From Clostridium collagenovorans DSM 3089 (GTDB taxonomy: Bacteria > Bacillota > Clostridia > Clostridiales > Clostridiaceae): DNA of 64,000 bases. Numbering within the stretch: position 1 is the stretch's first letter; each line of letters starts with the position of its first letter. Below, in pieces: positions 1 to 9,502 of this stretch. The translations under genes were made by a program, and so were the position numbers. The notes under the pieces are model-generated. The model worked only from the letters and a program-made list of their open reading frames with translations. It was not told the origin of the DNA and did not search any database. The stretch is from assembly GCF_900130005.1 (NCBI RefSeq), contig NZ_FQXP01000007.1:1-64000 (forward strand), read 5' to 3'.

Positions 1-431
1 GTCTCACCTAATGAACCATATACTTCATCTGTTGAAACATGTAAAAACTTAACGCCCTCTTTCCAAGTACCATTAGCTTCCCATGCAGCTTTTGCACAAT
101 TTAACATGTTAACTGTACCTAACACATTTGTTTTAGCAAAGACTTCTGGATCCTTTATGCTTCTGTCAACATGAGACTCTGCTGCAAAGTTTACTACATA
201 ATCTATATCATATTTCTCAAATAAATCTGTAACTAATCCTGAATCACATATATCTCCTTGAACAAATATATGATTTTCATTATTCTCTACTGACTTTAAA
301 TTTTCTAAGTTTCCTGCATATGTTAAAGCATCTAGATTTATAATCTTTATGTCTTCATACTTATTTAACATATATAATACAAAGTTAGAACCGATAAATC
401 CTGCTCCACCCGTAACTAAATAAGTTTTCAT
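1..431 (-). CDS. rfbB: dTDP-glucose 4,6-dehydratase, 5' part only
   Basis: The gene begins at ATG 431 and runs off the left edge, so only about 143 N-terminal residues are visible. The start has an AAGGAG box 8 bases upstream. The N-terminus reads MKTYLVTGGAGFIGSNF, the GxxGxxG NAD-binding loop of extended short-chain dehydrogenases. It is followed by NLDALTYAGN, AAESHVDRS and STDEVYG, which are signatures of RfbB/RmlB. The family enzyme converts dTDP-glucose to dTDP-4-keto-6-deoxyglucose, the committed step to dTDP-rhamnose and related deoxysugars in the cytoplasm. It is the last visible gene of the polysaccharide locus, and other rml genes are probably beyond the edge. The family call is firm; the final sugar is inferred. 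Confidence 0.93.
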   Translation of the reverse strand, partial: MKTYLVTGGAGFIGSNFVLYMLNKYEDIKIINLDALTYAGNLENLKSVENNENHIFVQGDICDSGLVTDLFEKYDIDYVVNFAAESHVDRSIKDPEVFAKTNVLGTVNMLNCAKAAWEANGTWKEGVKFLHVSTDEVYGSLGE

Positions 432-497
432 AAACTATTCTCCTTTATATTTAAGTTACCTATATATAATGATTTTGAAAATATTATTATATATTTT

Positions 498-1754
498 CTA
501 CTTTCTTTGATAAACTATAAACTTTCCAAAGAAAATAGAAAAAAATAATATTATCCACATATTAATACTTCTCATATACCAAATAAAAAATGACATTATT
601 GTACAAAATGTTACTATGGTAACAATTACATATGATAAAATATCTTTTTTATCCATTAATTTTGTAAATATATTTCCTGAAACTATTCCTAGAAAATAAC
701 TAACAGCACAAGCTCCAGGAATAGAAAAATCAATTATTAATTCCATTATATAAGTACCTACATTACTTGAAATTGGTATATGATAAAATGGTAGTGTCCA
801 CATTAGCTCTACATTAAACCCCAACTTAGAAAATTGCTTGTATATAGGCAAAAAAGTGTTGGCTCCAAAGCTATAAAATGGATTATTTAAATATTCATTT
901 AAAACTCCTATTGGTGAAGTAGCGTATGTATAAAGTTTATAAATACTATGATTAGTACTTGTTAATTTATTCATAAGCGGAGATACATAAGGTGATATAG
1001 ATGTTATATTAGCTCTTTCTTTATTTATAATACTAAATAATAAAATAAATACTATTATAAATATTATAATGTATATTTTATTCTTATTATTTAACTTAAG
1101 CTGCTTAGTATATTCTCTCTCCCCTATAAACATAGGAATTGTTAAAAATAAAAAACCCATTATTATATTATTTCTTCCACCAAAGCTTAGCGAGTTTAAA
1201 ATAGCAAGAATAATAGGTAGGAATAAAAACTTTCTTACTCCATATTTTCTGATATATACTCCAGTGTACATAAGTGCAATAAAAATGAATGGTCCAAAAT
1301 ATGATATGTATATATTTTCTCCCGTACCATTTACTCTATTATTGTATATATCACCTATAGATGAAAATAATCCATTTATACCATATACTTTTATTAGAGA
1401 TACTATATTAGGTATAATAGATATTGCAGATATTAAGCTACTTATCATAATAACTTTAAAAATCTTATTTTTAATTATATTCTCATCTAGTAGAGTATTA
1501 TTTTTTTTATGAACCTTAATATTATATATTAATACGCCCATAAAATTTCCAATAGAAAATAAACCCTGCATTAAAAATATAATACTCCAGGTTTTTATAG
1601 ATAACTTATAGTAATATATAAATTTAAGTTCATATAGTATGCTAATTATAGACCATACTATACAATATATTGATACAGGATTAATATTTTTTTTAAAGAT
1701 TTTTCTACTAAAAACAAATAATAAAATATTAAAAAAAATATAGATATATATCAT
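498..1754 (-). CDS. Wzy-like oligosaccharide repeat-unit polymerase
   Basis: This 418-residue protein is almost entirely hydrophobic, with about ten or more predicted membrane segments and a longer polar stretch near residues 235-320. That layout is typical of Wzy/O-antigen polymerases, which join lipid-linked repeat units on the outer face of the membrane. Wzy proteins share little sequence, so the call rests on topology, length and position between glycosyltransferases and rfbB. Its ATG overlaps the stop of the upstream glycosyltransferase by four bases (ATGA), so the two are probably translationally coupled. A lipid-linked sugar flippase is a less likely alternative because the usual twelve- to fourteen-segment MATE-like layout is not evident. 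No Wzx flippase is seen elsewhere in the window. Confidence 0.72.
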   Translation of the reverse strand: MIYIYIFFNILLFVFSRKIFKKNINPVSIYCIVWSIISILYELKFIYYYKLSIKTWSIIFLMQGLFSIGNFMGVLIYNIKVHKKNNTLLDENIIKNKIFKVIMISSLISAISIIPNIVSLIKVYGINGLFSSIGDIYNNRVNGTGENIYISYFGPFIFIALMYTGVYIRKYGVRKFLFLPIILAILNSLSFGGRNNIIMGFLFLTIPMFIGEREYTKQLKLNNKNKIYIIIFIIVFILLFSIINKERANITSISPYVSPLMNKLTSTNHSIYKLYTYATSPIGVLNEYLNNPFYSFGANTFLPIYKQFSKLGFNVELMWTLPFYHIPISSNVGTYIMELIIDFSIPGACAVSYFLGIVSGNIFTKLMDKKDILSYVIVTIVTFCTIMSFFIWYMRSINMWIILFFSIFFGKFIVYQRK

Positions 1755-2779
1755 TGTTGTCTCCTTATTTTTTTATAACTTCTTAATAGATAATCTAGAA
1801 GTCTATACTTTCCTTGTAACATTAGTAATGTAGTTATATTATATTTTGTACTACATTCTATCCTCAATATTTCTTTAGTATTTATATCAATATTAAATTG
1901 ATTAAGTCTTTTTACTTCTTCTAAGTAATTAACTCTCTCTCTAAAACTCATCGTATTTCTATTATCAAATATAATATTAACTATAAATGAAATATATTCT
2001 ACCAAGTACTTATACCATATAGATTTATCAATACCTAAACTATCAACAATACTTTTTTCAGCGTCCACTATTAATATGCTTGATTCAGCCTTATTTATAT
2101 TAAACTTCACAACCGTACTATGACTTACTCTTCTGTAATGTATATAATATGCTTTACTATTACATACCAATTTATTTACATTCTTAAATAACTCATAATT
2201 AAACTTATTATCTTCACCACCAAATTTAATTCTTTCATCAAATATAATATTATTTTTTTGTATTAATGATTTTTTTACAATCATATTCCATACAAAAGTA
2301 AATACTCCACGTCTTCTTAAAGCATCATAATTACTAATCAAATAACCTTTATCATATACACCATCACTCAAATGATATTTATATACTTCTTCAGTAGTAA
2401 AAGTATCATCTATTTTTAAATATCTTACAGAAAATTTTACAACATCTGCATTTTCTTCTTTAATTAATTTAATATTATCTTCTAGCAATGTTGGTAAAAA
2501 CCTATCATCATTATCTGCAAAAACAATATATTCTCCAATAGAGTTACTTAATCCTGTATTTCTTGCTCCGCTAATACCCATATTTTTCTGATGTATTACC
2601 TTCACTCTTTTATCTTTATTCATATATTGATTGCAAATTTGTGCACTGTTATCAGTTGAACCGTCATCAACTAGAATTAACTCAAAATTTAAATATGTCT
2701 GAGCTAATATACTTTCTATTGCATCTTCAAGATACTTTTCCGAATTATATACTGGCATGATAATGCTTACGTCAACCAT
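1751..2779 (-). CDS. Family 2 glycosyltransferase
   Basis: The 342-residue protein starts with VSIIMPVYNSEKYLEDAI, the classical GT2 (GT-A fold) N-terminus. It carries LILVDDGSTDNS near residues 34-45 and a DXD-like ADNDD near residue 92, which binds metal and nucleotide-sugar. The C-terminal half is variable, as usual for acceptor recognition. The enzyme should add one sugar to a lipid-linked repeat unit at the cytoplasmic face. It overlaps the downstream polymerase by four bases and sits 38 bases after another GT2. Donor and linkage cannot be read from the sequence. Confidence 0.9.
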   Translation of the reverse strand: MVDVSIIMPVYNSEKYLEDAIESILAQTYLNFELILVDDGSTDNSAQICNQYMNKDKRVKVIHQKNMGISGARNTGLSNSIGEYIVFADNDDRFLPTLLEDNIKLIKEENADVVKFSVRYLKIDDTFTTEEVYKYHLSDGVYDKGYLISNYDALRRRGVFTFVWNMIVKKSLIQKNNIIFDERIKFGGEDNKFNYELFKNVNKLVCNSKAYYIHYRRVSHSTVVKFNINKAESSILIVDAEKSIVDSLGIDKSIWYKYLVEYISFIVNIIFDNRNTMSFRERVNYLEEVKRLNQFNIDINTKEILRIECSTKYNITTLLMLQGKYRLLDYLLRSYKKIRRQQ

Positions 2780-2817
2780 GTTCTTCTCCCATTTTAAACT
2801 TTATTTAATATTAATTG

Positions 2818-3717
2818 CTACTTAGAAGTAATCGAATTTCTGTTTCGCTCTTTAAACCTACGTAACACACTTAAATATGCATTTATGTTAATACCTATTT
2901 TCATAATATACTTAATCACTATTTTATAGTTTCTTTCTCTAATAGCTACAAGAATAATCTCAAAATAGTGAGCTGAATATATTTGTCTTTGCACCTTTTT
3001 ATCATAGATTTCAAAGTGCCTCTGAGTTTTTTTAAAAAACTCCTCTTTTATACTAATAATATTTTGAGTTGTAGGCCTATTTTCTTCTAACTCAGTATTT
3101 ATTCTAACCATATATTCTGGTAAAAGCTTAATATTATACTTTAAAAGGAAATCTAGGAATAATTGAATATCTTGATGTCTAATTAAAGACTCATCAAAAT
3201 ATCCACTTTCATCAATACAGCTTTTTTTAAGTAGAACCGTTGGTGTACATATTGCCACCGATCTTTCTAGAACCTTTTTATGCAAGTCATTTGTCTCATA
3301 AACCGAACATTTTCTTATTGGAACTCCATTTTTATAGTATTTATATAAGGTGGAAACTCCTGAACAATTTATATCATTTAGGAAAACATCCATCTGCCTT
3401 TCTAACTTTGTATATTCCCATTCATCATCATCATCTAAAAATGCTATGAATTCTCCATTTGATGACTTTATACCAACATTTCTTGCTGCTGCTCCATTAA
3501 TATGTTTTAATTGTTTTATATATCTTAGTCTTTTATCAAAAATATCCTTTAATCTTTTTTCTACTAGCATACTTTCTTCACTATTCGGATCATTATCATC
3601 AATTACAAGAATCTCAATATTTTTGTAAGTCTGATTTATAACGCTGTTAATAGCTCTTATTAAAGTATCACTTCTTTTATATGTAGGAATTATACAAGAA
3701 ATCATTCCTTTTACCAT
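2818..3717 (-). CDS. Family 2 glycosyltransferase
   Basis: The 299-residue protein begins MVKGMISCIIPTYKRSDTL and carries ILVIDDNDPNSEES, GAAARNVGIKSSNGEF and FLDDDDEW, so all three GT2 landmarks are present with a DXD-type metal site near residue 95. A GGAGGT box five bases before the first ATG supports the start at 3717 rather than the internal ATG. It probably adds a sugar to the growing repeat unit. It is the first gene after a 450-base gap, so it may have its own promoter or follow a processing hairpin at 4012-4060. Confidence 0.9.
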   Translation of the reverse strand: MVKGMISCIIPTYKRSDTLIRAINSVINQTYKNIEILVIDDNDPNSEESMLVEKRLKDIFDKRLRYIKQLKHINGAAARNVGIKSSNGEFIAFLDDDDEWEYTKLERQMDVFLNDINCSGVSTLYKYYKNGVPIRKCSVYETNDLHKKVLERSVAICTPTVLLKKSCIDESGYFDESLIRHQDIQLFLDFLLKYNIKLLPEYMVRINTELEENRPTTQNIISIKEEFFKKTQRHFEIYDKKVQRQIYSAHYFEIILVAIRERNYKIVIKYIMKIGININAYLSVLRRFKERNRNSITSK

Positions 3718-4169
3718 AACTAACCTCCAATTAAATTATCGACTTCTATTAAACTGCTTAAATCTTATACCCATATATTAATAATCATAAGATTACTTAG
3801 TTCATACTATAAAACAAAGCTAATAAGGGTATACCCATGAAATTATTTAGTTAAATATTCTAATTTACATTAATATATTTTTTGTCTTTCACAAATTTAT
3901 GATGTCTTTTATTAGACTGTAAACTTATTTTAAATTTATGTAACTTTTCTATATAAACTATTTTTATATAAAATTAATTATTACGATTTATTCAAGTAAT
4001 ATATTTTTACCTCTAAATCATAATTGCTTTAGTTCTAAACTAAAGCAATTATGATTTAGAAATATTTAAATATAAATATTTCTAAAAACTTATATCTTTT
4101 ATTTAGTAAAACATTCCTAAAGCTTCAATCTTATTTAAAGTTACTTTACTTATTAGATTACTTTATACA
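3718..4169. other. Gene-free stretch inside the polysaccharide cluster
   Basis: This 452-base AT-rich gap divides the minus-strand polysaccharide genes into two blocks. No ORF with a plausible ribosome site was found on either strand. Its only clear structure is the long hairpin at 4012-4060 with a second, overlapping one at 4058-4083. Confidence 0.7.
4012..4060. repeat. Perfect 23-bp inverted repeat with 3-base loop
   Basis: The arms 4012-4034 and 4038-4060 are exact reverse complements around the loop CTA. The hairpin lies 109 bases downstream of the epimerase stop, so on minus-strand RNA it could stop transcription or protect the 3' end of the upstream block. No strong U-tract follows on either strand, which argues against a standard intrinsic terminator. 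The right arm overlaps a second inverted repeat at 4058-4083 (AGAAATATTT, six-base loop, AAATATTTCT). Confidence 0.75.
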
Positions 4170-5144
4170 TTATAAGTTATTTTTGTACCATTCTATAGTT
4201 TCTTTGAATCCATTCTCAAAGTTCCAAGTCGGATTATATCCTAATAAGTTTTTAGTTTCATCTATATCAGCAAGACTATGCTTAATATCACCCTTTCGAG
4301 CATTTGAATACTTCGGTTTAAAACTCACATTGAGCTCCTTACACATAGACTCCAACACTTGATTTATAGTAAATTTTTCACCGTATGCAACATTATATGC
4401 CCTACCAAAACTTTTCTCATCAGATAGACAAGCCTTTAAGTTAGCTTCTATAACATTTTCTATATAAGTAAAATCTCTACTTTGAGTTCCATCTCCATAT
4501 ATTATGGCATCTCTATTTTCAATTAATGCTTTTACGAACTTAGGAATAACAGCTGCATAATTCCCATTAGGATTTTGATACCTTCCAAATACATTAAAGT
4601 ATCGTAATCCTATAGTTGGTAAATTGTAGATTTTATAAAACAAATCTGCATAATATTCATTTATTTTTTTAGTCATAGCATATGGTGATAAAACAGATCC
4701 CTCTTGTCCTACTTTTTTAGGCAAAGTTTCATTATCTCCATACACAGATGAGGACGATGCATAGACAAATCTCTTAACATTATTTTCTCTTGCAGCTTCT
4801 AGCATATTTAATGTACCGTCTACATTTACTTTATTATATTTAATTGGCATCTCCATAGATCTTGGTACCGAACCCCAAGCTGCTTGATGTAAAATATAAT
4901 CTACTCCTCTACAAGCCTCTCTACAGACTTCAATGTCTTCAATTGTTCCATTAATAAACTCAAAATCATATTTTTCTTTTAATCTATCTATATTACTAAC
5001 TAGTCCATTTGAAAAATCATCTAAACCAATAACCTTATATCCCATTTCACATAATGTCTCTACTAAGTTACTCCCTATAAATCCAGCAGCTCCTGTAACT
5101 AGAAATTTACTATTATCATCAAACTTAATATTACTATACCCCAC
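4170..5144 (-). CDS. UDP-GlcNAc 4-epimerase, WbpP/TviC type
   Basis: The 324-residue extended SDR has the NAD-binding VTGAAGFIGSN at residues 16-26, a catalytic triad with ASSSS near 129-133 and YAMTK (Tyr155, Lys159), and the family phrase HQAAWGSVPRSM. The closest remembered family is WbpP/TviC, which interconverts UDP-GlcNAc and UDP-GalNAc. It starts four bases after the stop of the UDP-sugar dehydrogenase gene. The same pairing (TviB-TviC, WbpO-WbpP) makes UDP-GalNAcA in Salmonella Vi antigen and Pseudomonas O6 antigen. The reaction is inferred from family and pairing; a glucose-type GalE activity is the alternative. Confidence 0.85.
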   Translation of the reverse strand: MGYSNIKFDDNSKFLVTGAAGFIGSNLVETLCEMGYKVIGLDDFSNGLVSNIDRLKEKYDFEFINGTIEDIEVCREACRGVDYILHQAAWGSVPRSMEMPIKYNKVNVDGTLNMLEAARENNVKRFVYASSSSVYGDNETLPKKVGQEGSVLSPYAMTKKINEYYADLFYKIYNLPTIGLRYFNVFGRYQNPNGNYAAVIPKFVKALIENRDAIIYGDGTQSRDFTYIENVIEANLKACLSDEKSFGRAYNVAYGEKFTINQVLESMCKELNVSFKPKYSNARKGDIKHSLADIDETKNLLGYNPTWNFENGFKETIEWYKNNL

Positions 5145-5148
5145 TGTT

Positions 5149-6468
5149 CTATAACCTCCAATAATTATAACCTAGTTTAATTATAATATCCTTATTTAAT
5201 ATCGATTTAACATCAACTATAATTTTTTTACCATTCTCTTCATTTCTGAATAACTTGTCTATTTCCTTTATGGACATCTCTTTAAATTCTTTATGGGAAA
5301 CTGCTAATATAACAACATCCATATCACTAATTTCATTTATGTCACATATATCTACTTCATACTCCCTAATAGCTTCTTCCTTATCAGCCACTGGATCTAC
5401 TATAATAGGATTTATACCGTATTCCTTAAGTTCATCTACTATATCAATTATTTTAGTATTACGTGTATCAGGACAATTCTCTTTGAAAGTAAATCCTAAA
5501 ATACATACTCTCGAACTGTTTACTACCTTTTGAGACTTAATTATGCTCTTTACAGTATTTTCAGCAATATATTTTCCCATATTATCATTAATTCTTCTTC
5601 CTGAAAGAATTATTTGAGAATGATATCCTAATTGTTCCGCCTTATATGTAAGATAGTACGGATCTACTCCAATACAATGTCCGCCTACCAATCCCGGTTC
5701 AAACCCCAAAAAGTTCCACTTAGTTTTTGCTGCATCTAATACTGCTTTAGTATCTATATCCATTTTGTTAAATATTATAGATAGTTCATTCATAAATGCA
5801 ATATTTATATCTCTTTGTGAATTTTCAATAACCTTAGCTGCTTCAGCTACTTTAATACTATCTGCTTTATACACTCCTGCATCTACTACCAATTCGTAAA
5901 CCTTTGCTATTATATCCAGTGTTTCTGTATCCATACCAGATACAACTTTTACTATCGTCTCCAATCTATGAACTTTATCTCCAGGATTAATACGTTCTGG
6001 TGAATATCCAACCTTAAAGTCTCTACCACATTTAAGTCCTGACTCTTTTTCTAATATAGGTACACAAACCTCTTCCGTTACTCCAGGAAAAACAGTTGAT
6101 TCGTACACTACTATTGATCCTTTAGTAAGATTTCTACCTAGTGTTTTGCTTGCAGCTTTAACTGGATACAAGTCTGGAGACTTATCTTCGTTTATAGGTG
6201 TAGGAACTGCTACTATGTGAAACTTAGCTTCTTTTAACTTTTCCTCACTACAAGTAAACTCAACACTACAATTTTTAATTTCATTATTACCAACTTCCTT
6301 AGTTGGATCAATACCCTTAATGTACATATCTACCTTTTCTTTGTTTACATCAAATCCTATAACTTTTGCTTTTTTAGAAAAGGCCACCGCTATAGGCATT
6401 CCAACATATCCCAAACCAATTAAAGATATTTTTTCTTTTCTTTTCACTATTTCTTCATATAAATTCAT
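5149..6468 (-). CDS. UDP-N-acetyl-hexosamine 6-dehydrogenase, WbpO/TviB type
   Basis: The protein has 439 residues when started at ATG 6468, which has GGAGTG eight bases upstream; an in-frame start 15 codons earlier lacks a good site. Residues 14-23 hold the NAD loop [20 protein letters not shown] lies near 155-164, and [12 protein letters not shown] places the catalytic cysteine at residue 265. The C-terminal UDP-binding domain contains [12 protein letters not shown]. The family oxidises C6 of a UDP-sugar twice to a uronic acid. With the adjacent epimerase the product is expected to be UDP-GalNAcA, which would give an acidic polysaccharide. UDP-ManNAc or UDP-Glc specificity cannot be excluded. 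Confidence 0.88.
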   Translation of the reverse strand: MNLYEEIVKRKEKISLIGLGYVGMPIAVAFSKKAKVIGFDVNKEKVDMYIKGIDPTKEVGNNEIKNCSVEFTCSEEKLKEAKFHIVAVPTPINEDKSPDLYPVKAASKTLGRNLTKGSIVVYESTVFPGVTEEVCVPILEKESGLKCGRDFKVGYSPERINPGDKVHRLETIVKVVSGMDTETLDIIAKVYELVVDAGVYKADSIKVAEAAKVIENSQRDINIAFMNELSIIFNKMDIDTKAVLDAAKTKWNFLGFEPGLVGGHCIGVDPYYLTYKAEQLGYHSQIILSGRRINDNMGKYIAENTVKSIIKSQKVVNSSRVCILGFTFKENCPDTRNTKIIDIVDELKEYGINPIIVDPVADKEEAIREYEVDICDINEISDMDVVILAVSHKEFKEMSIKEIDKLFRNEENGKKIIVDVKSILNKDIIIKLGYNYWRL

Positions 6469-6516
6469 ATTCTTCACTCCATCTCTACTCATAAACTTTA
6501 ATATATTTATCATTTA

Positions 6517-7518
6517 TTATTTTTTTCTTATAAGTTCAAATAAACCTCTTATAGACCCCAAACCATATGATATATGTAGGCTAATAAACATAATTGGCAT
6601 TAATACTATATCCAGTAATCTATTGGTTTTATAAATTGAAAATATTATTCCTAATATAAAATGCAGAATTATTATAAAAATTAATATATACCTCATAATT
6701 TTAATTTTAATTCCTAACATTAATAATAGAATAATATTTAATACAAACATAAGCGGTATTATATGTCTTAAATTCAAAGTTTTAAATCCATTTCTTAAAA
6801 CTTTCATATTCCATTTTCCATTTTGCCATGCTTGATTTAAAAATCCCTTAACTGAATCTCTAGATATGTACGTTGACTTAATACTAGGATTTAAATAAAA
6901 CTTATATCCAGCCTCTTTAATTCTCCTATGCATATCATTATCTTGATTTCTCTTTAAGTTCTCATCAAAATATCCAACTTTATCAAATATAGATTTTCTA
7001 TATAATCCAAAAGCAACCGTATCCACATATTCAGCCTTCTGAGAATATCTAAATTTTGAATTACCTACTCCAAACGGCGAAGACAACACCATAGCAATTC
7101 TTTTCCCCATTCCAGTATAACACTCAGTATTTAAGCTACCACCTACACATGCAACATCATTCATATTTAGCATTGTATCAACACTGTTTTTTATAAAATC
7201 TTTGTCCGCGTATCCATGTGCATCTATTCTAACAACATATTCTCCCTTTGCAGATTTTATAGCCATATTCCACCCAGATGCTAAACTTCTTTTAGGATTT
7301 TTATAATATCTTATTTCTACACCGCTATTATTTTTTTCTATCAATTTTTCTATTATATAATTACTATTATCATCCGACTCACCATCAATTAAAATAATTT
7401 CATATTTATCCTTAAAATAACTTTGTTCTATAAACGATTTAAAGCACCTTTCTATGTACTTCTCTTCATTTCTAAAAACAATTATAGCTGTTACAAATGG
7501 ATATTTACTATACTCCAT
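6517..7518 (-). CDS. Family 2 glycosyltransferase with C-terminal membrane segments, ExoA-like
   Basis: The 333-residue protein starts FVTAIIVFRNEEKYIERC, has ILIDGESDDNS near residue 42 and a DXD-like RIDAH near 97. It then has KRNQDNDMHRRIKEAG, the ED/QXXRW-like region of processive-type GT2 enzymes. Two to three hydrophobic helices follow from about residue 250. The layout resembles the ExoA family that adds early sugars in succinoglycan assembly. It probably acts at the membrane on the lipid-linked intermediate. The ribosome site GAAGGGGAGAG is strong, and the gene lies 48 bases before the dehydrogenase start. Confidence 0.85.
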   Translation of the reverse strand: MEYSKYPFVTAIIVFRNEEKYIERCFKSFIEQSYFKDKYEIILIDGESDDNSNYIIEKLIEKNNSGVEIRYYKNPKRSLASGWNMAIKSAKGEYVVRIDAHGYADKDFIKNSVDTMLNMNDVACVGGSLNTECYTGMGKRIAMVLSSPFGVGNSKFRYSQKAEYVDTVAFGLYRKSIFDKVGYFDENLKRNQDNDMHRRIKEAGYKFYLNPSIKSTYISRDSVKGFLNQAWQNGKWNMKVLRNGFKTLNLRHIIPLMFVLNIILLLMLGIKIKIMRYILIFIIILHFILGIIFSIYKTNRLLDIVLMPIMFISLHISYGLGSIRGLFELIRKK

Positions 7519-7538
7519 TGTTCTCTCCCCTTCTTTAT

Positions 7539-8786
7539 TTAATCAAATACCTTTAATACATACACTTGTCTTAATTTATTTATTGCTCCATCAAAACAAA
7601 TATATCTTCCATCAGGACTAAATCTAGGATGTAAGTCACATCTATTTTCATTGTTATACCTTAATGAAGAATAAACTTCAGCTATCTCTTTAACATTCTC
7701 ACCGTCCGCACTACATAAATATAAGTTCTGCTTACATTTAAAGTTAGGATATGTATCAGTAATAACATATTTATTATCAGGTGAATACGATGGATGACCA
7801 TCTCGATTCAATATACCTTCCGCAAAGATCTCTCTTTTTTGAGTTTGATCAGTTAATAAATAATACTTATTCCCATGAGAATGAGTATGAGCCCAAGCCA
7901 GTATTTCTCTATTATTCTTCCAATTACAATGAGAAATCATATCTTCATCCATTAAATTATATACATTTTCACCATCAATATCCACTGTCAATAGTCTAGT
8001 ATATTTCTTTCCATTTTTAATCCACCTATGTAAAACCATAAATCTTTTACCTTCTGGATTGATCATTATATGGTTAACTTTATGTATTGCACCATTCATT
8101 TCTTCCCTTGATTCAAAATCCATAAGTTGTTTATACGTAAGTAGTCCTTTAACCTCTCCTGTATTAATATTCATTCTCCAAATACATGTTGAATTTGGAC
8201 ACTTTTCATCCACAGTATCTTTATTTGTATTAGAGTATCCATATCCAGGTCTAAGATTATGTAACCTAGAAAAATCTAAACTTAATGCATATTCGCCATT
8301 TTTATCTACAGAATATACAGCAATAGGTAACACTTTTTCTGTTCCAGTTTCTATATCCAATATAACACTACAAAATTCTCCATTCCTGAAATCATTATAT
8401 ATAATTTTTTTATTCATTTCAGGTCCAAGCCATTGAAGCATACATCCCTGTTGTACATTCCATGCATATGTGCTTCCTATAATAGTCTCTTCATTTTTTT
8501 CTAAATCCTTCAAAATTATTAAAGCTTGCTTACTTGGCGCAACTTCTCTATTGGCATTCTCAGTTCTAAGATAAATCATTTTTGTACATTCCTTATTCCA
8601 TGGTGACTTATCATAATAACCAAATAAATGTTCATACCTAGAATCGCTTATGCATATTATATTACTATTTTCTGTTTTCTTATCGCTTAAACTCCACCCT
8701 ATAACCTGATATATACCTTTAGCAAATTTCCTTATTTCAGGAAACCTTCTTAAACTTTCATTAATTTTGTTAATTATATTCCCCAT
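7539..8786 (-). CDS. TolB-like beta-propeller protein of the polysaccharide cluster
   Basis: This 415-residue soluble protein has no signal peptide or membrane segment. It repeats the PD40/TolB blade signature: HPSYSPDNKYVITD near residue 335, HPRFSPDGRYICFDG near 390, and weaker matches earlier, consistent with a six-bladed propeller. The phrase SDSRYEHLFGYYDKSPWN near residue 48 recalls propeller proteins found in capsule loci and oligogalacturonate-lyase-like folds. The precise role is unknown. It could bind a sugar ligand, scaffold the glycosyltransferases, or act as an atypical lyase. It is embedded in the operon, 20 bases from its downstream neighbour, so a role in this polysaccharide is likely. 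Confidence 0.7.
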   Translation of the reverse strand: MGNIINKINESLRRFPEIRKFAKGIYQVIGWSLSDKKTENSNIICISDSRYEHLFGYYDKSPWNKECTKMIYLRTENANREVAPSKQALIILKDLEKNEETIIGSTYAWNVQQGCMLQWLGPEMNKKIIYNDFRNGEFCSVILDIETGTEKVLPIAVYSVDKNGEYALSLDFSRLHNLRPGYGYSNTNKDTVDEKCPNSTCIWRMNINTGEVKGLLTYKQLMDFESREEMNGAIHKVNHIMINPEGKRFMVLHRWIKNGKKYTRLLTVDIDGENVYNLMDEDMISHCNWKNNREILAWAHTHSHGNKYYLLTDQTQKREIFAEGILNRDGHPSYSPDNKYVITDTYPNFKCKQNLYLCSADGENVKEIAEVYSSLRYNNENRCDLHPRFSPDGRYICFDGAINKLRQVYVLKVFD

Positions 8787-8810
8787 TCTTTAAATCCTCT
8801 TTTTTTATAT

Positions 8811-9500
8811 TTACCTAATAAAAACCTCTATTGCTGTTTTTAACATAATCTTATAATCTTCTATAAATGTAAAATTTTCTATATAGTTAATATTGTAATA
8901 CATCTTTTTACTTAAAACATTTTCAATGTAAACTTTATCTATATTTTCATTAAATTTACCAAGAATTTCATCTTCATCTTTAAACATTATACTAGCTTTA
9001 GATGTAATTCCAGCTACCATAAGTAACGTCGCTAACATCTCAGGCTTATACTCTTTTACATATTTAGGTACTTCTGGTCTCGTTCCAACGAAACTCATAT
9101 CACCTTGTAATACATTAATCAACTGTGGAATTTCATCAAGCCTAGTTTTTCTAATTAGGCGTCCTATCTTAGTTATTCTAGGATCATCCCCTACAGTTAC
9201 TTGTGTTCCTATTTTTTCAGCATTTACTACCATAGTTCTAAATTTAAATATCCTAAATCTTCTACCATACTGAGTTACTCTAGTTTGTCTAAAAAATACA
9301 GGACCTTCAGAAGTTAATTTTATTACAATTGCCAATACAAGTATTAATGGTGATAAAATCACTATTAATACTATAGCTAGAACAATATCAAAAAGTCGCT
9401 TTAAAAATAATTGACCTTTTTTCTTTTCTAAAATATCATAGTATTTTTTGACTTCTTCATTTTTCATAAAATTTGGAAGTTCACTCCACTTTTTTAGCAC
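8811..9500 (-). CDS. Initiating sugar-1-phosphate transferase (Bac_transf family)
   Basis: The 229-residue protein has one hydrophobic segment at about residues 36-58 and then the catalytic block of the polyprenyl-phosphate hexose-1-phosphate transferases: VFFRQTRVTQYGRRFRIFKF, FRTMV, TRLDEIPQLINV, GDMSFVGTRPE. This monotopic short form resembles PglC/WcaJ C-terminal domains. It should transfer the first sugar phosphate to undecaprenyl phosphate and so start each repeat unit. It uses a GTG start with GGGGGAA upstream. Its stop-to-start spacing from the aminotransferase is two bases. The sugar is probably the product of the two preceding genes, which is inference. Confidence 0.9.
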   Translation of the reverse strand: MLKKWSELPNFMKNEEVKKYYDILEKKKGQLFLKRLFDIVLAIVLIVILSPLILVLAIVIKLTSEGPVFFRQTRVTQYGRRFRIFKFRTMVVNAEKIGTQVTVGDDPRITKIGRLIRKTRLDEIPQLINVLQGDMSFVGTRPEVPKYVKEYKPEMLATLLMVAGITSKASIMFKDEDEILGKFNENIDKVYIENVLSKKMYYNINYIENFTFIEDYKIMLKTAIEVFIR

Positions 9501-9502
9501 TC

